From: Euglena gracilis
Taxonomy: Eukaryota > Euglenida > Euglenophyceae > Euglenales
Length of the DNA: 64,000 nucleotides
Direction: 5' to 3'
Assembly: GCA_039621445.1 (NCBI GenBank)
Contig: CP154954.1
Location: 16,324,140 to 16,388,139 of the forward strand
Under the pieces are notes generated by a model. It had not been told where the DNA came from and made no database searches. It worked only from the letters and a program-made list of their open reading frames with translations. Below, one piece after another: positions 19,205-32,654 of the stretch (positions are counted from its first letter, which is position 1; every line of letters starts with the position of its first letter). Position numbers and translations under genes: made by a program.

Positions 19205-19350
19205 GGTGGCCAACGTTGGGGTGCCTAACTTATATTCACTATTCTCGGCGGGTCATATCCAAAAATAGGGTCAAATTCAAATGGCCCTGGGCAAGGTTGC
19301 ACTTTGAGGTGAGAGACGTATGGGGACGTCAAGTTTGCAAATGCAAATAA
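19205..19350 (+). repeat. possible dispersed repeat family R member (diverged)
   Basis: GGCCAACGTTGGGGTGCC, GGGTCAAATTCAAATGG, GCAAGGTTGCACTTTGAGG and GTCAAGTTTGCAAATGC resemble the family in order, but identity is low. Confidence 0.35.
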
Positions 19351-19687
19351 CCACTTGACAATTCTCCGGACAACCCTGTTTTTTTTTTGCGACAACCTTA
19401 GATGCAGAAAATGAAGACCTTTTCTGTATTTAAATCCCGGCCCCAAATGCTTTCAACCGAATTCTTATTCACGATTAACACGTGAACGTCTCATAACTGG
19501 TTGTACATGCCAAAATTTGGCAAACTCGACAGAAAAACTTCTGGGAAATTGTGAGATACACCAAAATATTTGGAACGTGAGTACGGGTGAGGAAGTCATG
19601 TCGCGCGTTCTTTAAAAGCTGGAGAGGGGAGTCCCCTGAAGCATCCACTCCAGGGTTTCCCTCCCATTCGTGGTGGGGACCGCCATT

Positions 19688-19749
19688 TCTGATTTGTGAT
19701 TATTCGTGATTATTCGTGATTATTCGTGATTATTCGTGATTATTCGTGG
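19688..19749 (+). repeat. (GATTATTCGT)n minisatellite
   Basis: Six 10-bp units GATTATTCGT. A related cluster with ATTCATGATTATTCGTG variants is at 21133-21226. The two bracket a 1.4-kb segment. Confidence 0.95.
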
Positions 19750-20039
19750 TTCCAAAAATCCGCCCGGTTTTCAGCTAAATGATGGACTGCTGGGATGCCA
19801 GCAGGAAGCAGGGCGGTCCTTAAGCAAAAAAAAAAAAAAATCCCGTCCCGACAAATCCAATGAAAAATCCATAGGGAAAAATGACCAAAAAATTGGCGAT
19901 ATTTTGGCAAAAAAAAAAACGGGTCGACTGGGAAAAAAAGTGATTTCTGACACCCTTGAATTGTCGTCCATCCACCCAAAATGTCAAAAAGTGTGTGTTT
20001 CGACTTTTGAATTTTGGACTCCGTTCAAATCCTGGTCGC

Positions 20040-20370
20040 TCTTCGCCGGCCTTGGTCGGCCCTTAGGCCGGGGGGGGGGGGGCGGTCCTTAACGAAAAAA
20101 AAACTTCCCGTCCCTTATGGACCGCCCTAGCAGCAGGGCGTTGCTTAAGGACCCCCCCGGGGGGGTCCAGCTCAGAGGCTGGAAGATTTGGGCTGGCTGG
20201 AAAAAGGGCCGGGGTCAAATTTTCTTAAGCAACACCCTGCCTGGCAGGAAGAACAATGCTTTTGGATTGGAAATGCCTCCCCCACTGGGGGGCGGTCGCT
20301 AAAATGGCCAATGTATGTCTCCGACCAGGGGGGGAGGGTGGTCGTTGGACAAGGGGGGGGGGGGTGGACC
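20040..20370. other. unassigned G-rich sequence with GGGCGGTCCTTAA repeats
   Basis: CAGGGCGGTCCTTAAGC (near 19810), GGGCGGTCCTTAACG (20080) and GCAGGGCGTTGCTTAAGGAC (20130) are repeats. CCCCCCCGGGGGGG at 20152-20166 is palindromic. Confidence 0.5.
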
Positions 20371-20398
20371 CCAAGTCGGAGGAAAAGTGACCGAAGAT

Positions 20399-20775
20399 GG
20401 GGGGGGGTATATGGCCATTTTGGACTGTTTTTGGCCATTCTTGCCATTTCTTGATATTATGGTTGGCACTTTTGGCCATTTTTGGGCATTTTTGGGTATG
20501 TTTAGGCATTTTTGGGTATTTTTAGGCATTTTAACCACGTTTCGCCTTGATTGGTCGCTTTTGGCCACCTTTGGCAGCTGTTGGCCACACTATGGCCCCC
20601 CTTTGGCCCATTTTTGGCCTCTTTGGGCAATTTTTGGTGACTTTTGGCCATTTTTGCCCTTTTTTGCCAATTTTTCTTGGCTTTTGGCCATTTTGGGCCA
20701 CCTTTGGCCATTTTTAGGCTATTTTGGTCATTTTTGACTGTTTTTGGCCAACTTTTAGCAATTTTGGCCGAACCA
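20399..20775 (+). repeat. GGCCATTTTTGGGCATTTT degenerate array
   Basis: About 370 bp of GGCCATTTTTGG, GGGCATTTTTGGGTA and TTTTTGGC variants. The array lies between two direct copies of a GGGGGAGGGTGGTCGTTGGACAAGGGG-like segment (20325-20360 and 20810-20860). ORFs across it (GHFWPFL-type) are translations of the repeat. Confidence 0.88.
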
Positions 20776-20904
20776 ACATCGTATGTATACAAAAAGATCA
20801 CCTCTGACTGGGGGAGAGGGTGGCCGTCAGACAAGCCCCGTCGTTGGACAAGGGGGGGGTACACATAATTAACAACATTGTACCTCTGCATCATCATTGT
20901 GTGA

Positions 20905-21047
20905 GCGTTCCATTGTCCAAACAAACCCCCTTTTTGGCTGGAAACATGATCCATCACAAAAGCAGAAAGCAAAGTTGCTCGCGGCCAGTGTTGTTGCGCG
21001 ACAGTGAAGCGGTCCCCAACCTCATCGTCAGAATCCGAAGATGACAT
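20905..21047 (-). CDS. possible first exon, Ser/Asp-rich N-terminus, unknown protein
   Basis: The minus strand starts MSSSDSDDEVGDRF at 21047 and runs with ordinary amino-acid usage for about 45 codons. It then continues into repeat-encoded Lys/Gln sequence, down to 20502. Acidic Ser/Asp starts like this are typical casein-kinase-2-type sites in nuclear proteins. A candidate splice donor GAG|GTTGGG is inside codons 8-11, but I cannot fix it. Identical in copy 2 (ending 44479). The repeat-derived tail suggests either an exon whose continuation lies elsewhere or chance. Confidence 0.28.
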
Positions 21048-21132
21048 TTTCTAAAGAACAAATAAAACACAGTTCCGAATGCTGAATGGCTACATTTGTA
21101 AAGAAAAATAATTCCCAGGAAAAAAATCTCAT

Positions 21133-21226
21133 TCGTGATTATTCGTGATATTCATGATTATTCGTGATTTTCGAAAAATCCGAAATTCGTGGTGATTCGT
21201 GATTATTCGTGATTATTCGTGCCACG
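21133..21226 (+). repeat. (GATTATTCGT)n minisatellite, second cluster
   Basis: TTCGTGATTATTCGTGATAT, then ATTCATGATTATTCGTG and GATTCGTGATTATTCGTG. It ends with GTGCCACGAATC, a short inverted TTCGTG...CACGAA. Confidence 0.92.
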
Positions 21227-21229
21227 AAT

Positions 21230-22290
21230 CAGAGGGAATCCCTGATCCACTCTCCCCCCTGGGGTTCAACATTCGAAAAATACCTGGATTCCACCCAAAT
21301 AAAATCAAGGGTGGACATTGGGGGGGGACAACCCAAACCCGAACCAACACCCAAACATTAATACCTATCTCCAACAACAAACCATCATAAGCAATAATGT
21401 GAAAATTGTGAATGTTTCAATCAGTTTTTTTTTTTGGAGGCAATCCGCCTGGAGCTGTAGCTGGTCTTACCACATTCCGCACAAAGGGCCACTCAGTAAG
21501 CCTGCCTCACCACACTATCTGCCCAACGTCGAAGACGCCTGGCCAATGCCGTGCTGTCTTCATCGGTCAAACAGGAAGGCAGCACCTTGCAGGCCACAGG
21601 CAGCTGTAGCGGACACCAGGAAGGGGGTGGGAGAGGTTTGGTTTTGCCGCCGAGGGGAAGGCAATGTGGGGCCAGCCATGCCAACAAACCGGCGTCCCAG
21701 TCGCCCAGGCCAGGTGACTGGCATGGATTAGCCACCTACCCCTTGGGAGGATGGGGTTTGGACTGACCCCCTGTAAAATTTCTGGACCAATCTCTTCGGG
21801 CACCTTGTCAGTATCCAAAAAACATTCATGGACCTATTCATGAATGCGCTTTGGAAAAAGCAATTTGGTGTCAAATGGCTTCAATTCAGAGGACAACAAA
21901 AAATTCTAGCATTTCGGGTTATTGTTGTCCATCAGACTTTTTGGAGTTAACATTTTGTCAAAAAAAAAACTAAAAAATTGCTGTGAAAAGCCAATAGGGA
22001 GAATCTGTCCAGTTTGGTGGGATCTCTGGGTATCCTGTGGGGTTTGATGCAGGTGATGGTGTCTGAGAAAGAATCCTGTTTGGGTCACTGGAACCCCCCC
22101 CCAAGACTGAGGTGCACTCAGGGTCAATACAGTCGGGCCGGAAAGAGATTTCAGAATTCATTTGGGGGGGGGGGGCGTCGATGTCCCCAAGGAGTTGCAG
22201 AGGTCCCCAGAAACAACCTCACGTTGATTTTTCCACGGACACTATCTGCATCTGCCTGGTGGCATGGACGACCGACCTACCTCCCCCCCC
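21230..22290. other. unassigned sequence, no gene seen
   Basis: Overlapping ORFs of 65-137 codons on both strands (for example 21318-21731 plus). One frame (SYHIPHKGPLSKPASPHYLPN) is slightly protein-like, but no domain or conserved start is evident. Confidence 0.35.
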
Positions 22291-22298
22291 CCTTGTCG

Positions 22299-22452
22299 TT
22301 GACATGCCAATGTTCCAGGAGAGTGCCGTTTACACGGGGGGGGGGTGTCAACGACACGCCATGTCAATGTCACTGTGATTCAATAGGTAGTGTTCCAGAA
22401 AAGTGTCGTTGACACGGGGTGTGTGTCAACGACACGCCGTGTAAACGACAAG
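22299..22452. repeat. nested TGTCGTTGACA palindromes
   Basis: The core is a perfect hairpin, GTGTCGTTGACAC (22403-22415) and GTGTCAACGACAC (22423-22435), with loop GGGGTGT. Around it, GTCGTTGACATGCC, GTGCCGTTTACACGG, GTGTCAACGACACGCC and GCCGTGTAAACGAC form further inverted pairs. Confidence 0.88.
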
Positions 22453-23057
22453 TGGGGGGAGGTACCTTCTCCTTTCCTCCAAAAAACTGACCTGCTGATT
22501 TTGCACAATTCTGATGAGAGGCTTTTGATACCCCCCCCCGTCAACTTTGCGACGAACACAAACCCAAGGTATCGCAAGGCCCTACTACTACCGATACTAA
22601 ATGCCTGACCTTGCCTGCGGTGGCCTGACTACCGTGTCGACACAGTGGTGCCCTGATTTACATTGGTGTGAAATAACAAGTGTGGCCCACACTGTCCATC
22701 GGATGGGGAGGGGCCAAAAGCAAGTAATCGCAGAAGGGAACCAACGTTTCTGCCTAGAATCCTCGGAAAGGGAATTTCCCCTGCGTATCAAGGAGTGGCT
22801 GGGGTTGTCAGCAACCCCGGCTGTCCTGGCACGGTGGACAGGCCACGCGTGGCACAGGGCGGGGCGCGGGCGCAAACGGGTTAAAAAACAGCCAATGGCG
22901 GGCGGGGAGGGGGGGGGGGCAAGAGAGACAGAACCACATGGGTTGCGTGGCAGCACAGGGTTGGCTTGTCTCATACTCATGCAAAATGTGCAATTTGCCA
23001 CCCCGGTGCCTGTGCATTGCCTTTCAGGGTTCCTCCCGTTTCCGTGCTGGCCGAGGC

Positions 23058-23260
23058 TAAAATGTACCCGTGATTTTCCATGATTTTCCGTGAATTTCCT
23101 TTTTTTTAAAAAAAAAAGTCGAAATCATTTTCCATATCTAATCATATCCCTCTGCCTCATCCGTGAATTTCCGTAAATTTTCGCAATTTCTGTAAAAATG
23201 GCCTCCCGCCTTTTCCGTGATCCTCCATGAATTTCAATTAATTTCCTTTTCAGGAAATGG
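23058..23260 (+). repeat. CCGTGAATTTCC degenerate minisatellite
   Basis: Units CCGTGATTTTCC, CCATGATTTTCC, CCGTGAATTTCC and CCGTAAATTTTCGC, with an A-run interruption at 23100-23117. Confidence 0.8.
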
Positions 23261-23597
23261 GAGGATCCCTGTGTTTTTACACTGTTGAGAAACGATTCTC
23301 TTCGTTTCACATCATCACCAAAAAGGTAAAAATTACTTTTCCTATTACAAATAAATCACATCAGTGAAAACTTAAAAAAGCATGGGGGTGGGCGAAAAAG
23401 AATTTGCCTCCTCCAAGAAAAACTGGTGACTTAATTCTGAGGACATTCGGAGGAATCGTTTCTGATTGAAGCGAGCAACGCTTCCGCTTGTGGTGGTCCT
23501 GCCCATCCCGGCATGCCAACTGTAGGTTGCGTGCTGGTCCGCTTGCATGGAGGCAAAAAAAACAGCGCACGAACGTAGAAATTGAACATCACAAGTA

Positions 23598-26045
<2,448 letters not shown>

Positions 26046-26159
26046 GGGGTCGCTTCTTGCCGGTGCCTCCTCGGTGGCTGTGGTGCTTTGTGCTTCCTGC
26101 GTGGGGGTGGCGCTCGGTGGCGGTGTGGCGCTTGTGGTTGGTGTTGGTGGGGCCGGCGT

Positions 26160-26821
26160 GCTGCTTGCTGCTGCTGCTGCGGGGCGCGGGGCTGGTGCTG
26201 CCTGGTGGTGCTGCTGGCGTGGCGGTGGTGCTGGCCCCTTCCGTTGCGGGTGGTGGTGGGGTGTTGTTGCTTGGTGGTGGTGCTGCTCCTGCCGGGGTGG
26301 TGCCTGCCGCGGGCGATGTGGGTGTGGCTGCGGTGGGTGCGTCTTCGATCGCCAGCGTGGCGCGATGGGTGAGGGGGCGGCTCTCTTGCTGCTGCTGTTG
26401 CTGCTGCCAGATCCATCGCACCATTTCGACGAGCAGTGCCCGTTGGGGGTCCACTGCTCCTTCCGCCGGGTAAGGCTGTGGTCGCCCCATCTCCCGCTGC
26501 CACCGGGCCCTCGTCGGCCCGGTGGTGCTGCTGACCGCTTGGATCAGGCGTTGGACTGGCATGGGCAGCTGTGCGCTCGCCCCCCGGAGCAGCGCGGTCA
26601 CTGCCCCGGTGTCCAGCCACGGCAGCGGGAGTGGGCGTTCCACTGGCACCAGGCGCTCCACGTGCACCGGCACCGGGTACGGTGTGGGCACTGCGCGCTC
26701 CACGACCACCGGCACGGGTACGTGGTATGGCACTGGGATCTGTACCGGCACCACGCGCTCGACGTACACCGGCACGGGACAGGGGGTGGGCACCGGCACC
26801 GGCACCGGGTACGGTTGGTGC

Positions 26822-26823
<2 letters not shown>
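26160..26823 (-). CDS. N-terminal part of the GEAKNPGP protein, frameshifted
   Basis: From the ATG at 26823 the minus strand encodes a Val/Pro repeat segment (YPVPVPVPTPCPVPVYVERV, then PVPYHVPVPVVVERAVP and VHVERLVPVERPLP). A helical stretch follows (TALLRGASAQLPMPVQRLIQ), then a Gln run, then a Thr/Ala/Pro-rich linker. Near 26160-26200 (the GCTGCTGCTGCTGC tract) the protein-like reading moves to the frame of the ORF starting at 26045, where TQEAQSTTATEEAPARSDP leads smoothly into it. A one- or two-base indel in the repeat, real or a sequencing error, explains this. VPV-x-V-ER units recall alveolin (inner membrane complex protein) repeats, but this is a weak similarity in low-complexity sequence. 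Confidence 0.5.
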
Positions 26824-26826
<3 letters not shown>

Positions 26827-26876
<50 letters not shown>

Positions 26877-26886
26877 TCTCTCTCTA

Positions 26887-26934
<48 letters not shown>
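26827..26934 (+). repeat. (CT)n microsatellite upstream of the GEAKNPGP start
   Basis: CT units with TATCTCTCTCTTCTC and TACTCT interruptions. It is GA-rich on the coding strand immediately before the ATG at 26823. Confidence 0.97.
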
Positions 26935-26935
<1 letters not shown>

Positions 26936-27014
26936 GCACACAGCGGTAATGTAAAGAGCCAGGCGGTTTCGGATCCAGCCGGGCCTTCCTTGTCGATGCC
27001 CCCGACGCCCGGCT
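26932..27014 (+). repeat. 80-bp direct repeat, copy a
   Basis: Starts TTTCCGCACACAGCGGTAAT and continues through GAGCCAGGCGGTTTCGG to CCCCCGACGCCCGGCTGG. Recurs at 27829-27910 with a 3-bp and a 1-bp difference. Both copies follow a CT tract, and the start-to-start spacing is about 0.9 kb. Confidence 0.93.
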
Positions 27015-27015
27015 G

Positions 27016-27826
27016 GTGGGGGCAGACCGCCTGGTGACGGGGCACTCACGCACCGCGGGTGGGCGAGTCATGGACCCCAAGGGTATGCGGACCCTCAGGG
27101 CCACCCACGGCTCCATCCAGGCAGGCGAGATAAAGCCCCGTGGGCACCCACCTGGAGAGCGGCTCCGCGTGTTGCATGGCCCTCGGGTGCTGCCGTCACC
27201 CGAGGAACGGCCCAGGAACTCCGGTTGCCAGGAGCGGGGACCCCGGGGGCCACTCGCCCCACTCCTTGGCGTGAAGGTGGTCACCACTCTGGGATACTCT
27301 GGTCCACGGCCGGCGCCGATTGGGGTCCTGGCACCCCGTCAGCCCGCCTCCTTCACCCAGAGATGGGCCAGCCTTCCCGGAGCTACAGCCCGCATAGAGC
27401 CACTTGCTTCGACCCCAAGCAAGGTATGGGGAGCCCGACCCGCGACTCACCAGGAGGGTAACGGGCTTCACCCACACGTGGCTCTTTCCTCTGTGCCGAC
27501 TTGCACTGGAGGCTGTGCGGGCGGGACTTTGCGCTCGAGTCCTTGCAGGCCGAGAAGCACCACCTCGGTTGCTGCGTGGGGTGGCCTAGCTGATGTTTGT
27601 AAACCGCGTCAGCTGGCGGGAGCCCATATTCTTTTCGCCGTGGGCGGTGGCGGCGTCGGCTCACCCCAGACTCCGAGCCCCTAGCCGTCTTGGGCTGTGT
27701 GGGGAAGCGCTTCAGTCCCATGCGCCTGGCCTCGAAGGGCTCGCAAGCGCTAGTTGCCCGGAAGGAAGGCCGGGACTTTTGTTCCACCCGTTGTGGGGTG
27801 GCCGCGGTTTCCCGCGTGTCTCTCTC
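27016..27826. other. GC-rich sequence between the 80-bp repeats, no gene supported
   Basis: Several plus- and minus-strand ORFs (for example 27016-27684 plus) are open because of GC content. None has a recognisable domain. It may be the 5' region of the minus-strand gene. Confidence 0.35.
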
Positions 27827-27828
27827 TT

Positions 27829-27910
27829 TTCCGCACACAGCGGTAAAAGAGCCAGGCGGTTTCGGATCCAGCCGGGCCTTCCTTGTCGATGCCCCCGACG
27901 CCCGGGCTGG
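27829..27910 (+). repeat. 80-bp direct repeat, copy b
   Basis: TTTCCGCACACAGCGGTAAA through CCCCCGACGCCCGGGCTGG, abutting the N gap. Confidence 0.93.
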
Positions 27911-27923
27911 NNNNNNNNNNNNN
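27911..27923. other. assembly gap (13 N)
   Basis: Thirteen undetermined bases. Left flank is the 80-bp repeat. Right flank starts exactly inside TIR element 2 (equivalent to 7219). Confidence 1.
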
Positions 27924-29500
27924 TCAAACGGGGGGAGAGGCACACACCCCTCGTGACGACACTTGGAAATGGTGCTGACGTGCTGGCTGAACTGGCTTGG
28001 TCACTGCCGCCACCGGTGAGAACATACGGAGCCTCATTAGATCACACCACCACAGACACACAGACTACGTGAGGCAGCCGTCACGCAATTGATGTGTGTT
28101 TATGCGCGCAATTGCGCAAATAAAAACAATTGTGTTTATGGGCGCATTTGCGCAAATAAAACGTAAACCGATGATGTTAAAATGACGTGTTGGTGGGCGC
28201 AAATGCGCGCACCAACAAATTTGGTGGTGTGCGCATTTACGCAAATGCGCGCACCAACACGTTTATGTTTACTTGCGCAAATGTGCCCACCAACACGTAC
28301 TTTTACTTTCTATGTTAAAAGACACCAATGAGGACCATGACCCTACGAGGCTTTAAAACGTAATGGGGGTTGGTGCGCGCAATTGCGCAAATAAACATAA
28401 TTACGTTGGTGCCCGCATTTGCGCAAATGCGTGCACAAACACTTTATGCACCGCTCCAAAATGATGTGTTTGTAGGAGCCTTAGAGCACACAAACAAAGT
28501 TGTGTTTATTTGCGCAAATGCGCGCACCAACACACATCAGTTGTGCGATACCATCTCCTCCTCCGTGACAGCTGGCGAACGCAACTCCTCACGCCAACCA
28601 ATGGTTTGCACCACAATTACGTGGTGATGAAATTTGTGGTGAGAGGTGGTGTAGAGTGTTCACCGGAACACAGCATGTGACTGGCCAAAATTTGCCTGCC
28701 TTACGTGTGTACATTTGCACTGCTGTTACCCGGCCCACACGACCTGTTCCTTTGGTGTCTTCTGTTTGGCAGTTAAATATCATGAATTGATGACATGCAA
28801 ACGACCTGTGACTGTTAGACACCTTTTCTGCAACAGGACTGCGTTACAAGAAGACAAAATAGGCACCTGAAATACCTGGGACGTGTCGGGCCGGAGTCCG
28901 TTTTACGGTTTTCTTTGCCATTTTTCCCTTGAAAAACGTAAAAAACACCAGTTTTTGTGCATAATTTGGGGGGAGTGGGTCCCACCGCTTTGATGCACCC
29001 AATCCAAGGGTAAAGGTTCAACACTTCCTTGCATCCAAAGGAACGGGTGCTTGAGGGCTACTTCTCTTCGAATGCTGGTTGCCATGCACTGGCACCACGT
29101 CATACCCCCAGTCTTACACCCTGGTTGCGGGGTATAACGCGGTCGCTGTGGTGGGTGTCGTTGCACCGGGGAAGTGGATGCTGGCCTGTTGGGTGCTGAA
29201 GCATCAGCAGCTGATGGGGCTTTAACAGCGGAGCCCAGGCCGCAGGTCAGCGGCAGGGCCCTTGGGACCCACAAATTGGGGCCGGTGGACGTGTACCCGT
29301 TACTGGTTGGCTATGCACCCACCTTCGCGATATCCTATCTCCCCATCTTTTTTACGACCTGTCAATGGTCAAAAAACAGCACACAATAACACCATATACC
29401 GGAGGAGACGGTGTGGTCATTTGCTTTCAACCCATTCAGAAGCCACTAAGGGTAGCAGTAAGAGGGCCAAATGCAATCGTTTTCTACTCCTCCATTAGTT

Positions 29501-29644
29501 GTTTATTTGCGCATTTGCGTGCATCACGTTGTTTGTGGGCGCAAATGCGCAAATAAACATAGTAAATTGTGCAGTTTCTTCATACAGTTTATTTGCGCAT
29601 TTGCGCCCACAAACAACGTGATGCACGCAAATGCGCAAATGAAC
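29501..29644. repeat. 58-bp-arm foldback (copy 2)
   Basis: Arms 29501-29558 and 29587-29644, identical to 8795-8938. Confidence 0.95.
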
Positions 29645-29924
29645 AACATCTGCTGTCGGTGTTTGACGGTTGTGTTTCCGTCACACCGTTTTTATTTGTG
29701 TTTATTTGCGCAAATGCGCGCACCAACACAATTATGTTGGTGTGCGCATTTGCGCAAATGCGCGCATAAAACATAATTTTTGTTTGTGCGCGCATTTGCG
29801 CCCATAAGCTTGCGCCGTTGACAAACAGTGTGACAAACTCACCAACTGGATGGCCCGTCAGTCCGTACCGTCAGGGCCTCTATGTCACACCGTTTATCAA
29901 CGGCGTCAGTTCATGGGTGCCAAA

Positions 29925-30040
29925 GCCCAACACTGGAAGGACAAAATTGTGTTTATGCGCGCAATTGCGCGCATCAACATTAACATGTTGGTGCGCGCAT
30001 TTGCGCGCATAAACACAATTTTGTCCTTCCAGTGTTGGGC
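29925..30040. repeat. 56-bp-arm hairpin (copy 2)
   Basis: Same sequence as 9219-9334, loop TAAC. Confidence 0.95.
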
Positions 30041-31432
30041 TTCTTCTGCAGGGTTCTTTGCCACACAACTGGTTCTGCGCATCCCGGGTACAAGCCGGGT
30101 GGGAGACACCCGTTCCCCTTTATTCCCTTCATTCCCTGCGGACCCCATTTCATCCCCCCTGCGCTTCCCTTGCCCAACACCCCACACTCACCCTCCTTCC
30201 CCAGTGTCCTTGTCGCCGGCTTGGTCACACCACACCCACACCCCCCGGCACTTCCTCCCCGCACTTTAACAAACAGCCCCACAAACACCACACCAAGGTG
30301 CCGCAAGCAACGCAGTCCGGCAAACACCCAGGACGCACACCGCCGGCAGCTCGGACACACCCGGTGACACAGCCGAAAGGAGCAACAGGGGCAGCAAAGG
30401 TCCCGTTCCTATGGTGCTTTTTTGCGTTTTTTTTTTTTTTTTTTCGGCAGGGTCCCGGGGGTTTCGACGTACAATGTCCATTTTGGCACACCCCAAAAAC
30501 ACCATTTTTCGCCAAAGTCCCGGGGGTCTCCCAGCCAAAATCAGAATTTTGCTCGTTTTTTGCACTCTCTTGTTCACGTGTTTTCAAACCCCCCTGACCT
30601 CCACAGCCGAAACAAAGCACAATCAAAAAAATCGTAAATTTGCGCAAATGCGCAAATCAAACGAAAAAAGCTTATGTGCGAATCCGGCCGCCTAAGAGGC
30701 AGAGTTTTGGTTACTTTTGACCCTCCGGTTCCCGCATCTGTGCTCCAGTTGCTACATCCAGTAGCCGCACAGCCACATCTGCTACTAAAACTGCTGGAGG
30801 GTGTTTGAAAAATACCTTTGACATCTGTGCACGGTAGGAAATCTGCAACTTTAGCCTAAAGTGCTGGCCAAAAAAATACCCAAAAACAGTGGCCCAGAAA
30901 GGCCCAAAGATTAAACCCTGGTCCAATGCGCCCCATCAAAGTGAGCTAGCTGAACCTCCTAAAAGGTCGACCTCCCCACAAAAAAGGAAACCCCTAGAGA
31001 TGGGAAAAAAAACCACAAAAAATAGACCTCGCCTGAGTCTGCATTTTTGGGGGTTTTTTGTTTAAAAAATTGTTGAAATTGTTGAAATTGTTGGCAGGGA
31101 GCCTTCTTTGCAGGAGGTCTGACTGGTTTGGGGGTGGCACTCTCACGGCTTACGAACAAAATTTATCCCCTTCCCAGGACCCCGAAGTTCTGGTGTGAAC
31201 AGCAAGTATTCAAAAAAGCACATCCAAAAAATGAGATTAGATTTGAGCAACCAATCGAAACAGTGGTCCTGGGTCATATTTTGAGCAGGGATTATTATTT
31301 TTATTTTGCCTGCCAATTCTTTTCAGAATTCTGCACAATCCTGTTTTAGACTGATTTGGGCCAATTTTGATCATTTTAATACATTTCGTAGATTTAGGGA
31401 AATCACAAAAATTTATGCATTTGGCCCAAAAC

Positions 31433-31556
<124 letters not shown>

Positions 31557-31921
31557 TGCATTGTGCGAAAAAAAGAGGATTATGCCTCCCACCCTGCCTT
31601 GATGCTTCAATTACCCCTCCCGAACACATCTCGGGGGCATAACCTCCCTTAAAAGAAGTAAGGGTCGCTGCAAGCGCAGCGTCCACTTAAAAATGCACCC
31701 CCCCCACAATCGGTCCACCACGAGCACAGCCGTTCTTTTATTTGTGGGTGGGTCAGGAATGTGACATCAATGCAAATTGCGGAGAATGTGCAAGCACGAT
31801 GCATTCTGTGAGGACGCTTTCTCCCATTATTCTCCTCCTGGCTGGATAAAAACACACACAATAAATTGGCTGAAACTGTCACACAACCGGATTGAATGTT
31901 CCTCCACGATTGACGGTAAAG

Positions 31922-32042
31922 CTGGGGTTGCCAACTTTAGGGGACCAAATTGCATATTAAGAATTTCAGCAAGCCAGCACAAAATTCAAAATTGGCCAAG
32001 AACATTAAAGGGGGGCAAGATCGCAAGTTAAGGCTAAAGGGC
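31922..32042 (+). repeat. dispersed repeat family R, copy in duplication 2
   Basis: Identical to 11203-11322. Confidence 0.6.
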
Positions 32043-32654
32043 ACACAAAGAGGAGGTCCGAGTTGGAAAGATGGACCATAAAACGAAATGAGAAACCTCT
32101 CTTTTTCCCCTTCAAAAAGAAAAAAAAATAATCAAAACCCCAAACACTCATTTTATTTTGAGAAAAGACGATATGTTCAATGGAACTTTTATTCTATTGC
32201 CGAGCTGTAAAAATGGAAACTTAACTAACCTTGAAACCTTTGATGCGGTTTGAATGCTCCAGGAATGTCGCTTTGACACGGGGGCGGGGGTGTCAACAGA
32301 ATGGTAACAATGAAAACAGCAAATAACCAGGAAAGGGGTGAGTGTCAACAACATGGCGTGGACGGGATAAGGTGGATAACTTCCAAAATTTCCACAACTG
32401 GGTATGAAAATCATGAAGTGGGTCCCGAGGGAAGATTCGAGCTCAGTACGACCTTTATCAGTCAGGAAAGCAGTTTTCTAGCAGGAGCCCCTTGCTTGCG
32501 AACAATTTCCCAGCTGGCAACCCGGGGACAGATGGGTTTGCGAGAGTGGGTGGGTGGGCCACTCAGCCGACCCAGGGGGGTGGGGGTGGGGGTGGGGGTG
32601 CACCGTGGGCCAGTCTGTCCCGGCCAAGCACCTCTGGTCAGCCATGCCCTTGGG

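Larger units (their letters stand above)
27924..30696. mobile_element. TIR element 2, second copy, left end missing
   Basis: Equivalent to 7219-9991. The right terminus GGCCGCCTAAG ends at 30696 and is followed by AGGCA (30697-30701). The left terminus is lost at the N gap. A T run at 30427-30443 replaces the CCCTTTTGGCC of copy 1. Confidence 0.85.
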
